From RUG11237 sp050874665 (GTDB lineage Bacteria; Bacillota; Clostridia; Lachnospirales; Lachnospiraceae): a stretch of DNA of 64,000 nucleotides. The DNA is taken from assembly GCA_050874665.1 (NCBI GenBank), contig JBNMLC010000013.1:1-64000 (forward strand), in the 5' to 3' direction. The position numbers and the translations under genes are program-made. This document shows, in pieces, positions 27,190-35,649 of the stretch. Position 1 is the stretch's first letter. The number at the start of each line of letters is the position of its first letter. The notes below the pieces were generated by a model that saw only the letters and a list, made by a program, of their open reading frames with translations, was not told where the DNA came from and did not search any database.

Positions 27190-28782
27190 ATGGGACAGAA
27201 TATGTTTTGTTTTCAATGCGAACAGACTGCAGGATGCAGCGGTTGTACCGGAATGGTAGGTGTATGCGGTAAAAGCAGCACGACAGCTAATTTACAGGAC
27301 AAACTTACCGGTGCTTTGATTGAGCTGGCCAAAGACTGCCAGGGAAAAATCTATACCGAGCATACTACGAAATTAATCATAGAAGGATTATTTACTACAA
27401 TTACAAATGTAAATTTTCATGATGAAGTATTAAAGAAAATGATTGATACGGTTCATCTGGAAAGAAAAATGATTGCACAAAATGTTTCACCTTATATTGC
27501 CACCCCTCAAGAAAAAGATGATTATGACATGAATAACATCTGGCAGGCATCGGAAGATATCCGTTCCCTGAAATCGCTGATTCTTTTTGGCATACGAGGA
27601 ATGGCAGCATATGCATATCACGCAGCAGTGTTAGGATATCACAATCAACAAGTAGACGAATTCTTTTATCAGGCATTGGCCTTTATCGGCAATGACAGCA
27701 CACAGGAAGAACTTCTTGCTATGGTTATGAAGGTGGGAGAAGTAAATTTAATGTGCATGGAGCTTTTAGACAAAGCTAATACCCAGACTTACGGAACCCC
27801 TGTTCCTACCAAAGTGAGCCTAACTGTAGAAGAGGGACCTTTTATTGTAGTAACCGGTCATGATCTTTATGACTTAAAAATTCTATTAGAACAGACAAAA
27901 GATATGGGAATTAATATCTATACTCACGGCGAAATGCTTCCGGCACATGGCTACCCGGAATTGAAGAAATATCCTCATCTGAAAGGAAACTTCGGTACAG
28001 CATGGCAAAATCAGCAGAAAGAATTTGACGGTATTATGGGACCTGTGTTATTCACAACAAACTGCCTGATGCCTGTAAAAGACAGCTATGCAGACAGAGT
28101 CTTTTCCACAGAAGTCGTGTCATACCCACAAATGGTCCATATTGGTGAAGACCGCGACTTTAGTGCTGTAATTCAAAAGGCTTTGGAATTGGGAGGTTAT
28201 TCCACTCCACAGCATTTTACCGGAATCAACGGTGGAACCGAAGTAATGACAGGATTTGGCCACAACACTATACTTTCTAAGGCAGACGAAATTATTAACG
28301 CCGTTAAATCAGGAACCATCAGCCATTTCTTTTTAGTAGGTGGGTGTGACGGTGCAAGAGCAGGACGAAATTACTACACAGAATTTGTAAAACAAACGCC
28401 AAAAGATTCTATCATTTTGACTCTTGCGTGCGGAAAATACAGATTTAATGACCTGAATCTGGGTGAAATTAATGGACTGCCTCGAATTATGGATATGGGA
28501 CAGTGTAACGATGCCTATGGTGCCATTCAGGTAGCTGTAGCTTTAGCACAGGCTTTTGATTGTTCTGTAAATGAATTGCCTTTATCTATGGTATTATCCT
28601 GGTATGAACAAAAAGCGGTCTGTATCTTATTGACATTGCTTCATCTGGGAATACAGAATATTTTACTGGGACCAACTTTGCCAAGCTTTATTTCAAACAA
28701 CGTACTGAACCTATTGGTAGAAAAGTATAATATTGGTCCTATCACTACTCCAGAAGAGGATTTAAAGAAACTGATTGGATAA
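27190..28782 (+). CDS. hcp: Hybrid cluster protein (hydroxylamine reductase / NO reductase)
   Basis: Iron-sulfur protein that detoxifies nitric oxide or reduces hydroxylamine in anaerobes. ATG at 27190 follows AAAGGAG. The N-terminal cysteine motif CFQCEQTAGCSGCTGMVGVC (Cys7, 10, 19, 26) binds the cubane cluster. Later segments HGEMLPAHGYPELKKY, TNCLMPVKDSYADRVF, GGCDGARAGRNYYTEF and ACGKYRF supply hybrid-cluster ligands (His, Glu, Cys). About 530 residues, normal for the family. It follows a Crp/Fnr regulator and palindrome and precedes a cupin gene with which it likely forms an operon. Confidence 0.96.
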   Translation: MGQNMFCFQCEQTAGCSGCTGMVGVCGKSSTTANLQDKLTGALIELAKDCQGKIYTEHTTKLIIEGLFTTITNVNFHDEVLKKMIDTVHLERKMIAQNVSPYIATPQEKDDYDMNNIWQASEDIRSLKSLILFGIRGMAAYAYHAAVLGYHNQQVDEFFYQALAFIGNDSTQEELLAMVMKVGEVNLMCMELLDKANTQTYGTPVPTKVSLTVEEGPFIVVTGHDLYDLKILLEQTKDMGINIYTHGEMLPAHGYPELKKYPHLKGNFGTAWQNQQKEFDGIMGPVLFTTNCLMPVKDSYADRVFSTEVVSYPQMVHIGEDRDFSAVIQKALELGGYSTPQHFTGINGGTEVMTGFGHNTILSKADEIINAVKSGTISHFFLVGGCDGARAGRNYYTEFVKQTPKDSIILTLACGKYRFNDLNLGEINGLPRIMDMGQCNDAYGAIQVAVALAQAFDCSVNELPLSMVLSWYEQKAVCILLTLLHLGIQNILLGPTLPSFISNNVLNLLVEKYNIGPITTPEEDLKKLIG

Positions 28783-28827
28783 AACAAAATTTACAGGAAA
28801 TAATAACATTACAGAGGAGAGAAAACT

Positions 28828-29157
28828 ATGACAGGATACAAAAACATTGAAAAAGAAGTAATTATGGAACTGAAAGAACAGGTGGCATATCAGGACGGAC
28901 AAGTCGTAAGTAAAACTTTGGTACAGAATAATGCCGTAAGTGTCACCTTATTTGCCTTTGAAAGCCAGGAGGAAATCAGTACACATGCCTCAGGTGGAGA
29001 TGCGATGGTAACCGTATTAGAAGGCAAAGGAAAATTCACTATTGATGGTACAGAATATGTTTTAAGCAGTGGCGAAACCATTATTATGCCGGCTGGTAAA
29101 CCTCATGCAGTGTTTGCTCCCGAGCGATTTAAAATGCTATTAAATGTAGTATTTTAA
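28828..29157 (+). CDS. Cupin-domain protein
   Basis: 109-residue single-domain cupin. The barrel carries STHASGGDAMVTVLEGKGKF (motif 1, only one His of the usual pair kept) and ETIIMPAGKPHAVFAPERF (motif 2). ATG at 28828 has an AGGAGAG site. It sits 45 nt downstream of hcp and ahead of a strong terminator, so it belongs to the hcp unit. Similar small cupins accompany hcp genes in clostridia; their role is unclear, perhaps metal or ligand handling in nitrosative stress. Confidence 0.85.
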   Translation: MTGYKNIEKEVIMELKEQVAYQDGQVVSKTLVQNNAVSVTLFAFESQEEISTHASGGDAMVTVLEGKGKFTIDGTEYVLSSGETIIMPAGKPHAVFAPERFKMLLNVVF

Positions 29158-29200
29158 ACCAGAATAACAGACCATGTTTTGTACCGGACAATCATTTTTC

Positions 29201-29236
29201 AAAAAGGCACAGGGAAGATGTTTCCTGTGCCTTTTT
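29201..29236 (+). terminator. Rho-independent terminator after the cupin gene
   Basis: Stem AAAAAGGCACAGGR / TCCTGTGCCTTTTT with a short loop and a T tract, between the convergent cupin and LysR genes. Usable in both directions. Confidence 0.9.
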
Positions 29237-29243
29237 GTATCAG

Positions 29244-30113
29244 TTATACATTGAGATATTCCAGAAACCGTTGTGTGGCAGGTGATAACATTTTTTTATT
29301 TTTTACTGCCAGCCCGATTTCTCTGTAAAAAGGTTCTTCCAATGGACGCTTCACGATATTATATGGTATTCTCTGCAAAATCATCTGTGGTAAAATGCCA
29401 ATTCCAAGTCCCTTTTCCACCATGACCATAATGGCATAATCTTCCCAGGTGGTAAATTTAATGTGTGGATGAATATTGTTTCTTTCAAGCAATTCTGTTA
29501 CTTCTGTCCTTCCACCACGTTCTAAAAGTATAAACGGCTCTTTTTCTAACATTTCTCTGTTAATTTTTTCCTCTTTTGCCAGTACATGTCCCTTAGGCAA
29601 AACAACCATATATTCGTCGTGCAGCAGAGATATTGTATCGAACGTATTTTTCGTAGGAAGACTTACAAAGCCTAAATCAACTCTTCCTTCCTCAATCCAT
29701 TTCTCTATCTCATCATAGTCACCCAACAGCATTTCGTATTCAATTTCAGGATAATCCTTTTGAAATCTAGCAAATATATCAGGCAGCCAGTTAATTGCTA
29801 CACTTGAAAATGTTCCTATCCGTATCTCTCCTGTCCGAATTCCTTTTAATTCATTTACATGAGCTTCTAACTTTCTGTAATCGTCAACGAGCAGTCTGAC
29901 AAATGGCAGTACCTCTTCCCCCATTGTTGTTAAATGTACCCCATTCCTATCCCGTTCCAGCAAAGACATCTTCCACTCTTTTTCTAAATCCTGAATCATC
30001 TTACTGACCGAAGACTGGGCATAATTTAAAACTGCTGCTGCCTTTGTAAAGCTTCCCATTTCAACCGTTTTTATAAATGCTATGTACTTTTGTATATTAT
30101 TGTCCATTTCCAT
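29244..30113 (-). CDS. LysR-family transcriptional regulator
   Basis: 289-residue LysR regulator: N-terminal winged helix (KYIAFIKTVEMGSFTKAAAVLNYAQSSVSKMIQDLEKEW) and a periplasmic-binding-fold effector domain from about residue 90. It is divergent from the MATE gene at 30210 with 96 nt between, a classic LysR arrangement, so it most likely controls that pump and itself. A palindrome lies in the intergenic gap. Confidence 0.92.
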   Translation of the reverse strand: MEMDNNIQKYIAFIKTVEMGSFTKAAAVLNYAQSSVSKMIQDLEKEWKMSLLERDRNGVHLTTMGEEVLPFVRLLVDDYRKLEAHVNELKGIRTGEIRIGTFSSVAINWLPDIFARFQKDYPEIEYEMLLGDYDEIEKWIEEGRVDLGFVSLPTKNTFDTISLLHDEYMVVLPKGHVLAKEEKINREMLEKEPFILLERGGRTEVTELLERNNIHPHIKFTTWEDYAIMVMVEKGLGIGILPQMILQRIPYNIVKRPLEEPFYREIGLAVKNKKMLSPATQRFLEYLNV

Positions 30114-30121
30114 TCCTTTTT

Positions 30122-30138
30122 TCGATATAATATATCGA
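30122..30138. promoter_or_regulatory. Palindrome in the LysR-MATE intergenic region
   Basis: TCGATATA-A-TATATCGA, eight-base perfect arms, just upstream of the LysR start codon. A T-N11-A type element lies inside it, as LysR sites usually have. Confidence 0.5.
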
Positions 30139-30209
30139 TTATATTCGTTTTTCTTATTTTAAAATATAGTGTATATTTTTACAAGAGAAATTTACTAGGA
30201 GTGTTATAA

Positions 30210-31553
30210 ATGAAAGATTCGACCAAAACAATAGATATGCTTCATGGACCTTTGACTTTCAAAATCATAATGTTTGCACTGCCTATCGCGCTAAGCAATA
30301 TGCTGCAGCAATTGTTTCATGCAGCCGACACCTCTGTCGTCGGACATTTTGCAGATGCAAATGCCCTGGCAGCAGTTGGTACAAATGGGGAAATTGTTGC
30401 CCTCCTTGTTGCCATGTCTTCCGGTCTGTCGGTAGGAATTAATGTGTTATTAGCGAAATATATCGGTGAAAAGAACAGCCAAAGCATCTCTGACGCTTTA
30501 CATACTTCGATTCTGTTGGCACTTATTCTGGGGCTTTTCGGAGGTTTATCCGGACAAGTAATTTCAGCTCCCCTATTAAATGCCATACATACACCTGACA
30601 CCGTGTTACCTCTTGCTATAACCTATCTTCGCCTATATTTTTTAGGTTATCCGTTTTTGATGCTGTTTGATTTCTCTGCTGCGATACTCAGAGCTAAGGG
30701 AGACAGCAGACGTCCTTTTATCGCACTTACTATTTCGGGTTGTGTAAACGTAGTTTTGAACCTGTTTTTTGTCATTGTATGCAATCTTGGGGTTGTCGGC
30801 GTTGCAATTGCAACAGATATTTCCACTGCTGTTTCTGCACTGCTTGTACTCATCTGGCTGCACAAGGAAGCTTCTTTCTTCCATTTTTCATTCAAAAAAC
30901 TTTGCTTTAGGAAAGCTTATATTTCTCCAATCCTAACTATCGGTATTCCTTCTGCAATTCAAGGGGCAGTGTTCTGCTTTGCCAATATTTTTGTGCAGGC
31001 TACTGTTAACAGTTTTGGTGCAATCGCTACTGCCGGCAGTACCATTGCCATGAATTTTGAATATTTTGGATATTACATGATAACCGCCTATGGTCAGACC
31101 GCAACCACATTCTCAAGTCAGAATTTCGCTGCGGGAAAAATGAAACGCTGTAAACAGACTCTCTTAATCTCCCTTGCCCTTTCTGTTCTTTTTAGTGCAG
31201 CCATAACAATACCCCTCACTATATGGCGTTTCCCTGCATCTATGCTGTTTTCATCAGAAAAAGCAGTGATAGAAAGTGCCTGCCTTCGTATCATGCTCAT
31301 CCTGATTGTGGAGCCCATTTGTAGCTTTTATGAAATACCTGCGGGAGTACTTAGAGGAAGCGGTCATTCTGCGTTCCCTGCAATTGTAACCATAATCGGT
31401 ACCTGCCTGCTCCGAATTATCTGGATTTTCACTGTCTTTCATTACTACCACACACAGGAAAGTTTATTTATTATATTTCCTATTTCATGGGTAATAACAA
31501 TTATATTTATGAGCATTGGATTTCTTATAATAAATCCTTTCAAAGATACCTAG
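30210..31553 (+). CDS. MATE family efflux transporter
   Basis: 447-residue MATE exporter, third in the window. Twelve helices in two repeats, with MLHGPLTFKIIMFALPIALSNMLQQLFHAADTSVVGHF at the start and TATTFSSQNFAAGKMKRCKQ in the second half. Start ATG after a GAGTGT-type site. It is divergent from the LysR gene. Similar in plan to the pump at 24813, so it is a likely paralogue. Confidence 0.93.
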   Translation: MKDSTKTIDMLHGPLTFKIIMFALPIALSNMLQQLFHAADTSVVGHFADANALAAVGTNGEIVALLVAMSSGLSVGINVLLAKYIGEKNSQSISDALHTSILLALILGLFGGLSGQVISAPLLNAIHTPDTVLPLAITYLRLYFLGYPFLMLFDFSAAILRAKGDSRRPFIALTISGCVNVVLNLFFVIVCNLGVVGVAIATDISTAVSALLVLIWLHKEASFFHFSFKKLCFRKAYISPILTIGIPSAIQGAVFCFANIFVQATVNSFGAIATAGSTIAMNFEYFGYYMITAYGQTATTFSSQNFAAGKMKRCKQTLLISLALSVLFSAAITIPLTIWRFPASMLFSSEKAVIESACLRIMLILIVEPICSFYEIPAGVLRGSGHSAFPAIVTIIGTCLLRIIWIFTVFHYYHTQESLFIIFPISWVITIIFMSIGFLIINPFKDT

Positions 31554-31565
31554 TTTCGTGTAAAT

Positions 31566-32048
31566 CTATGGTTCTGCAAAAATGCCCAGATTTAGCGGAT
31601 GATATGTAAATACAAGGAACAAAATTCCCTGCACAATCACAAGCACTTTTAATATGCGGTACACCTGTACACTCCATGCAGCATGAAGTGTGTGATAAAT
31701 AACCGCAAAAGCCCCTAAAACTGCGACAAAGAAAGTTCCTATGTCCAAAACAGAAATACCAAAGCCTAAAATACCACGATATGTATAGAATAATACGGGA
31801 ATAAGCCACGTTCCAATCAAATTCCCCAGTAACCACTGCGGAGGCATTGTTTTCACAAAAATCCATGCACACAAAAGCATAGGTAAATATACCAATTTCA
31901 TATGTTCCCAGGTAGACTCGTTTACAGGAAAAAAATATCCTACAACTCTGTTTTGCTGCAGCCAGTCATACATAAAATGGAAAATAGTTCCTGTAATCGC
32001 CACAAAGATATATGAAATAATCCACTGTTTTTTCTTCCATTCTTTCAT
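31566..32048 (-). CDS. Small integral membrane protein (DUF6512-like)
   Basis: 160 residues with five hydrophobic helices. The stretch VVGYFFPVNESTWEHMKLVYLPML near residue 35 is the recognisable feature and matches my memory of the DUF6512 family, whose function is unknown. Convergent with the MATE gene at 30210; 12 nt separate their ends. Start ATG at 32048. Confidence 0.7.
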   Translation of the reverse strand: MKEWKKKQWIISYIFVAITGTIFHFMYDWLQQNRVVGYFFPVNESTWEHMKLVYLPMLLCAWIFVKTMPPQWLLGNLIGTWLIPVLFYTYRGILGFGISVLDIGTFFVAVLGAFAVIYHTLHAAWSVQVYRILKVLVIVQGILFLVFTYHPLNLGIFAEP

Positions 32049-32158
32049 AAATACAATCCTCCGATACCAATACTTCTACCTAAAAGATATTCAGAAAAAA
32101 CATATTTATTCCATTTTTGCTCTATTTTCGCATATTATTTTTCAAGCTTATTGGTAAT

Positions 32159-32299
32159 TTATTTTCTATTTTCACATTTCCACACATTTTCAATCCATGC
32201 AATGCATTCCTGCCCCATCTTTTTTCTTTCTGCCTCACACTCTTGTGGGTAATCTTTTTCTGATTTAATAATTTGTGATTTTATCTGCACTGTTGTCAA
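32159..32299 (-). pseudogene. Possible short coding remnant
   Basis: In an otherwise empty 370-nt gap a minus-strand frame of about 46 codons reads with protein-like composition (KSEKDYPQECEAERKKMGQE, then AWIENVWKCENRK) and ends at a TAA at 32159. It has only a TTG start and no ribosome site, so it may be the tail of a lost gene. No family recognised. Confidence 0.25.
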
Positions 32300-32352
32300 C
32301 TGTTATATACTGTTTATCTTTGTTTGGCATTTTATTGCACTGCAAAATACGC

Positions 32353-32390
32353 AAAAATGACTGAAAGCATATGCACTTTCAGTCATTTTT
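32353..32390. terminator. Rho-independent terminator after the aldo/keto reductase operon
   Basis: 15-bp perfect stem AAAAATGACTGAAAG / CTTTCAGTCATTTTT with an 8-nt loop and T tracts on both strands, downstream of the gene ending at 32419. Confidence 0.9.
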
Positions 32391-32418
32391 TTACTGCCAA
32401 AACCTTTCCTTATTTTTC

Positions 32419-33285
32419 CTAGAGTTTTCCTCCATATACAGGGAATATTCCACTTTGACCGTAACTCTCGATATGTTTAAAGTTCTTAAGTATTTTCATA
32501 TCCTCTTCGCTGATTTCAAAATCAACTTCCGCATTCGTTTTCATGTGTTCCGGATTTCCCGTCTTTGGAAGACTGATTGTTCCGAGCTGAAGTGTATAAC
32601 GAATACAAAGCTGTGGAACTGACACGCCATACTTTGCTGCCATCACTGCAATCTCAGGTTGTTTTAAAATTTCACCATGAGCAATTGGTGAATATGCTTC
32701 TACCGCAATGGCATTCTTCTTGCAATATTCCACAAGCTCAAGTGGAGTATTACTGATATGCAATAGAATCTGATTTACCATTGGCTTGATTTCGCAGGAA
32801 GCTAAAATATTTTCAATATCTCCAACCTGGAAATTTGATACTCCGATTGCTTTCAGTTTTCCCGCTTTGTAGGCATCTTCAAGAGCCTTCCACGCAGCCT
32901 TGTTTCCAGATTCATAACGATCCTTAGATTGATTCACTTTAGCCCACGGCTGAGGGCTGTGAATAATCATCATATCCAGATAATCCAGACCCATTCTACG
33001 AAGTGTTTCATCAATACCTGTCATTGCTTCTTCATATGTCTTATGCTCCGCTGCTACTTTTGACGTAACAAAAATTTCTTCTCTTGGAATACCGCAAGTA
33101 AGAATTCCCTCACCTACTCCGCGCTCATTTCCATAAGCCTGCGCTGTATCAAAATGTCTATACCCAATTGCTGCTGCTTCTTTTACAGCCTCTGCAGCTT
33201 TGTCATCATCAATAAACCAAGTTCCAAGCCCTAATTGTGGAATCTTCACTCCATTATTCAACGTAAAAGTATTGCTATACATCAT
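32419..33285 (-). CDS. Aldo/keto reductase
   Basis: 288-residue NADPH-dependent oxidoreductase of the AKR superfamily with a TIM barrel. Conserved pieces are GLGTWFIDDDKAAEAV, GYRHFDTAQAYGNE (catalytic Asp and Tyr), LDYLDMMIIHSP (His) and KLKAIGVSNFQ. It is the last gene of a group with a flavodoxin and a CMD-cupin protein, separated from the latter by nine bases. It likely reduces reactive carbonyls or sugar aldehydes; actual substrate unknown. Confidence 0.94.
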   Translation of the reverse strand: MMYSNTFTLNNGVKIPQLGLGTWFIDDDKAAEAVKEAAAIGYRHFDTAQAYGNERGVGEGILTCGIPREEIFVTSKVAAEHKTYEEAMTGIDETLRRMGLDYLDMMIIHSPQPWAKVNQSKDRYESGNKAAWKALEDAYKAGKLKAIGVSNFQVGDIENILASCEIKPMVNQILLHISNTPLELVEYCKKNAIAVEAYSPIAHGEILKQPEIAVMAAKYGVSVPQLCIRYTLQLGTISLPKTGNPEHMKTNAEVDFEISEEDMKILKNFKHIESYGQSGIFPVYGGKL

Positions 33286-33294
33286 AAATTCTCC

Positions 33295-34062
33295 TTACTT
33301 TAATTTACTATATTCTTCCTCTGATACGGCTTCACACCATTCATTAGATCCTTCCGTTCCAGGAACTTCGATTGCCAGGTGCGAAAACCAGCTATCTGGT
33401 GCTGCACCATGCCAATGCTTCACCTCTGGCGAAATATTGATGCAATCTCCCGGCTTCATCTCTATGGCATCTTTTCCTTCTTCTTGATAGTATCCACGTC
33501 CTGCCACACATACTAAAATCTGTCCCCCACCACTTTTTGCGTGATGAATGTGCCAGTTATTTCTACAGCCCGGCTCAAAAGTAACATTAAAGATTCCCAC
33601 CTGACTTGTTGAAATTGGAGCAAGGTAACTTTGACCTACAAAATACTGTGCAAACGCATCATTAGGCTCACCAATAGGAAATACCATTGATTTTGCATGT
33701 GCTCTCTCAGCCTCATCTTCATATGGCAAATCTCCTTCCCCCACACTCCAAACCTCCTTTGCAAGATTGAATACTGCCCAGCCCTTCGGCCAGCCTGCAT
33801 AGAACGCTACATGAGTGATGACTGCTACAATTTCTTTTTGAGTAACACCGTGGTCCTTTGCGTTCTGTAAATGGAACTTTAAGGAAGAATCTGTGATTCC
33901 TTGTGCCATAAGTGCCACCACCGTAATAATACTCCTGGTCTTTACATCAATATCCTGATTGTTCCAATTCTCTCCAAAAAGAATATCATCATTAAAATGT
34001 GCAAACTCCGGAGCAAATTCCCCAAGAGCATTTCTTCCCGCTGTCTGTACAATTTTTCCCAT
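33295..34062 (-). CDS. Carboxymuconolactone decarboxylase-like/cupin fusion protein
   Basis: About 255 residues in two parts. Residues 5-115 are a CMD/AhpD-like helical domain (KTRSIITVVALMAQG, ITHVAFYAGWPKGWAVFNLAKE) that lacks the AhpD CxxC pair. Residues 135-245 form a cupin barrel with both metal motifs (NNWHIHHAKSGGGQILV and GDCINISPEVKHWHGAAP). This fused type is common beside flavodoxin and aldo/keto reductase genes in Firmicutes, as here. A GTG six bases upstream is an alternative start. Function unknown, probably redox or detoxification. Confidence 0.88.
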   Translation of the reverse strand: MGKIVQTAGRNALGEFAPEFAHFNDDILFGENWNNQDIDVKTRSIITVVALMAQGITDSSLKFHLQNAKDHGVTQKEIVAVITHVAFYAGWPKGWAVFNLAKEVWSVGEGDLPYEDEAERAHAKSMVFPIGEPNDAFAQYFVGQSYLAPISTSQVGIFNVTFEPGCRNNWHIHHAKSGGGQILVCVAGRGYYQEEGKDAIEMKPGDCINISPEVKHWHGAAPDSWFSHLAIEVPGTEGSNEWCEAVSEEEYSKLK

Positions 34063-34081
34063 TGTCACCTATCCCCTTTTC

Positions 34082-34552
34082 CTATAAAGATTTTAACCAG
34101 TCTGAAATTTCTTTTTGTGATGCATTATTTAGTATTTTTCCTACGTGTATACTTGCTCCTGGTGCAGATGGCTGAAGTTCCTTTACTGTATTTCCAAATC
34201 CACTGCCACCTGAGGTAGCAAATAATATAATCTCCTTATTTGAAAAATCATATGCTTCCAAAAAAGTATTAATAATCGTTGGTGCTACATACCACCAGAT
34301 TGGGAAACCGATAATAATTTTCTCATATTTATCGATTGCTGCATCTGTGTCAGCAAGTCTGGGTCTGAATTTCTTATCATTCATTTCCACACTGCTTCTG
34401 GATTTTTTGTCCATCCAGTTCAAATCTGCCTTTGTATAAAGTTCCTTTGGCTTAATTTCGTATAAATCTGCTTTGGCTTCCTTTGCTACCAACTCTGCTG
34501 TTTTCTTTGTTGTTCCACTTGCACTAAAATAGGCTACTAATATATTACTCAT
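34082..34552 (-). CDS. Flavodoxin-like protein
   Basis: 156-residue FMN-binding electron carrier. The phosphate loop VAYFSASGTTKKTAELVAK is at the N-terminus and FPIWWYVAPTIINTFLE follows near residue 85, both typical of the flavodoxin_4 group. First gene of the flavodoxin, CMD-cupin, aldo/keto reductase operon. LysR regulator lies just upstream on the same strand. Confidence 0.93.
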   Translation of the reverse strand: MSNILVAYFSASGTTKKTAELVAKEAKADLYEIKPKELYTKADLNWMDKKSRSSVEMNDKKFRPRLADTDAAIDKYEKIIIGFPIWWYVAPTIINTFLEAYDFSNKEIILFATSGGSGFGNTVKELQPSAPGASIHVGKILNNASQKEISDWLKSL

Positions 34553-34578
34553 AGAATCCTCCTTATATATAACAAAAA

Positions 34579-34612
34579 TGTGTAAAGTATTTTATATATC
34601 ATACTTTACACA
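34579..34612. promoter_or_regulatory. 12-bp inverted repeat upstream of flavodoxin operon
   Basis: TGTGTAAAGTAT / ATACTTTACACA with a 10-nt A/T loop, about 30 nt before the flavodoxin start. On the minus strand it is followed by TTTTTG, so it may terminate lysR transcripts, but its position near the ribosome site also fits an operator. Confidence 0.45.
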
Positions 34613-34665
34613 TTGATTATAATCCCGTATTTTTATTATGTCTAATACTTACTGGTACCGCTTCT

Positions 34666-35544
34666 TTATGCCTGAAAGGCATTGATTTCTTCAATGAATT
34701 TGTATACGGCCTGAGAATACGGAATGTTTCTTCTCCACGCAATCACAGTACTTGCCGTTATTTCCGGATAAAGTCTTCTTTGAACAATCAGATTCTCTCT
34801 CCAATATTTAGTGGCACCTTCAATAGATATTACATAGCCCAATCCGTGTGTTACCATAATTCCCGCATTTGTTCCAAGATTGCTAAAAAAACCAACTTGA
34901 AGCTTTGCAAAATCTTTACCAAACCAATTTGCAAATTCACTTTGCACATTGATTCGCTCCGGCAAAATAAGAGGCTTATCTAAAAGATCTGTTTTTTCAA
35001 TATACTCTTTCTTGGCTAATGGGTCATCCGGTCTCATACCTACAATCCAATGATCGCTCTTAGAAATCCTGATATAATCCAATCCTTCTGTGTTCACAGG
35101 TTCTAAAAACAAACCAATATCTGCCAGGCCGTGATTCATCATCTCCTCTACGGAATCTGCAGTTGCTGTATGTAAATAAATTTGAACCTTTGGATACTTT
35201 TCCTTATACTTTTTGCATATCTCCGCCAAAATTTCCACTGCTGCAAATTCGCCACAACCTATCGTTACCGTCCCCTCAACCAATTCTTCTTTTCCTTTAA
35301 TTTCCTGCAGCGTTTTTTCTTCCAGCTCAAGAATTTCTAAGGCACGGCGCTTTAATAAAATTCCCTCATCCGTCAGTGTAATATTTCTACTTCCACGAAT
35401 AAAAAGAGACACTCCCAGTTCTTCTTCCAAAGCTGCTAATTGTCTTGAAAGTGTAGGCTGTGTTATGTGTAATTGTTCTGCCGCTTTCGTAAAGCTCTGC
35501 TCCTTAGCCACCGTTAAAAAATATCTTAACACTCTGATTTCCAT
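34666..35544 (-). CDS. LysR-family transcriptional regulator
   Basis: 292-residue LysR protein. The winged helix at residues 1-60 reads RYFLTVAKEQSFTKAAEQLHITQPTLSRQLAALEEELG, and the effector domain follows. It precedes the flavodoxin operon on the same strand with 113 nt between, so it is its probable regulator. ATG at 35544. Confidence 0.92.
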   Translation of the reverse strand: MEIRVLRYFLTVAKEQSFTKAAEQLHITQPTLSRQLAALEEELGVSLFIRGSRNITLTDEGILLKRRALEILELEEKTLQEIKGKEELVEGTVTIGCGEFAAVEILAEICKKYKEKYPKVQIYLHTATADSVEEMMNHGLADIGLFLEPVNTEGLDYIRISKSDHWIVGMRPDDPLAKKEYIEKTDLLDKPLILPERINVQSEFANWFGKDFAKLQVGFFSNLGTNAGIMVTHGLGYVISIEGATKYWRENLIVQRRLYPEITASTVIAWRRNIPYSQAVYKFIEEINAFQA

Positions 35545-35649
35545 TCAACGTCCCCTCTTTCACTGATAATTTCATTATACAGTTTTTTCTCTATCTGTAA
35601 ACAGTGATACTCAGACTACGTCAAATATAAACTTTATCAGCAATCGTAC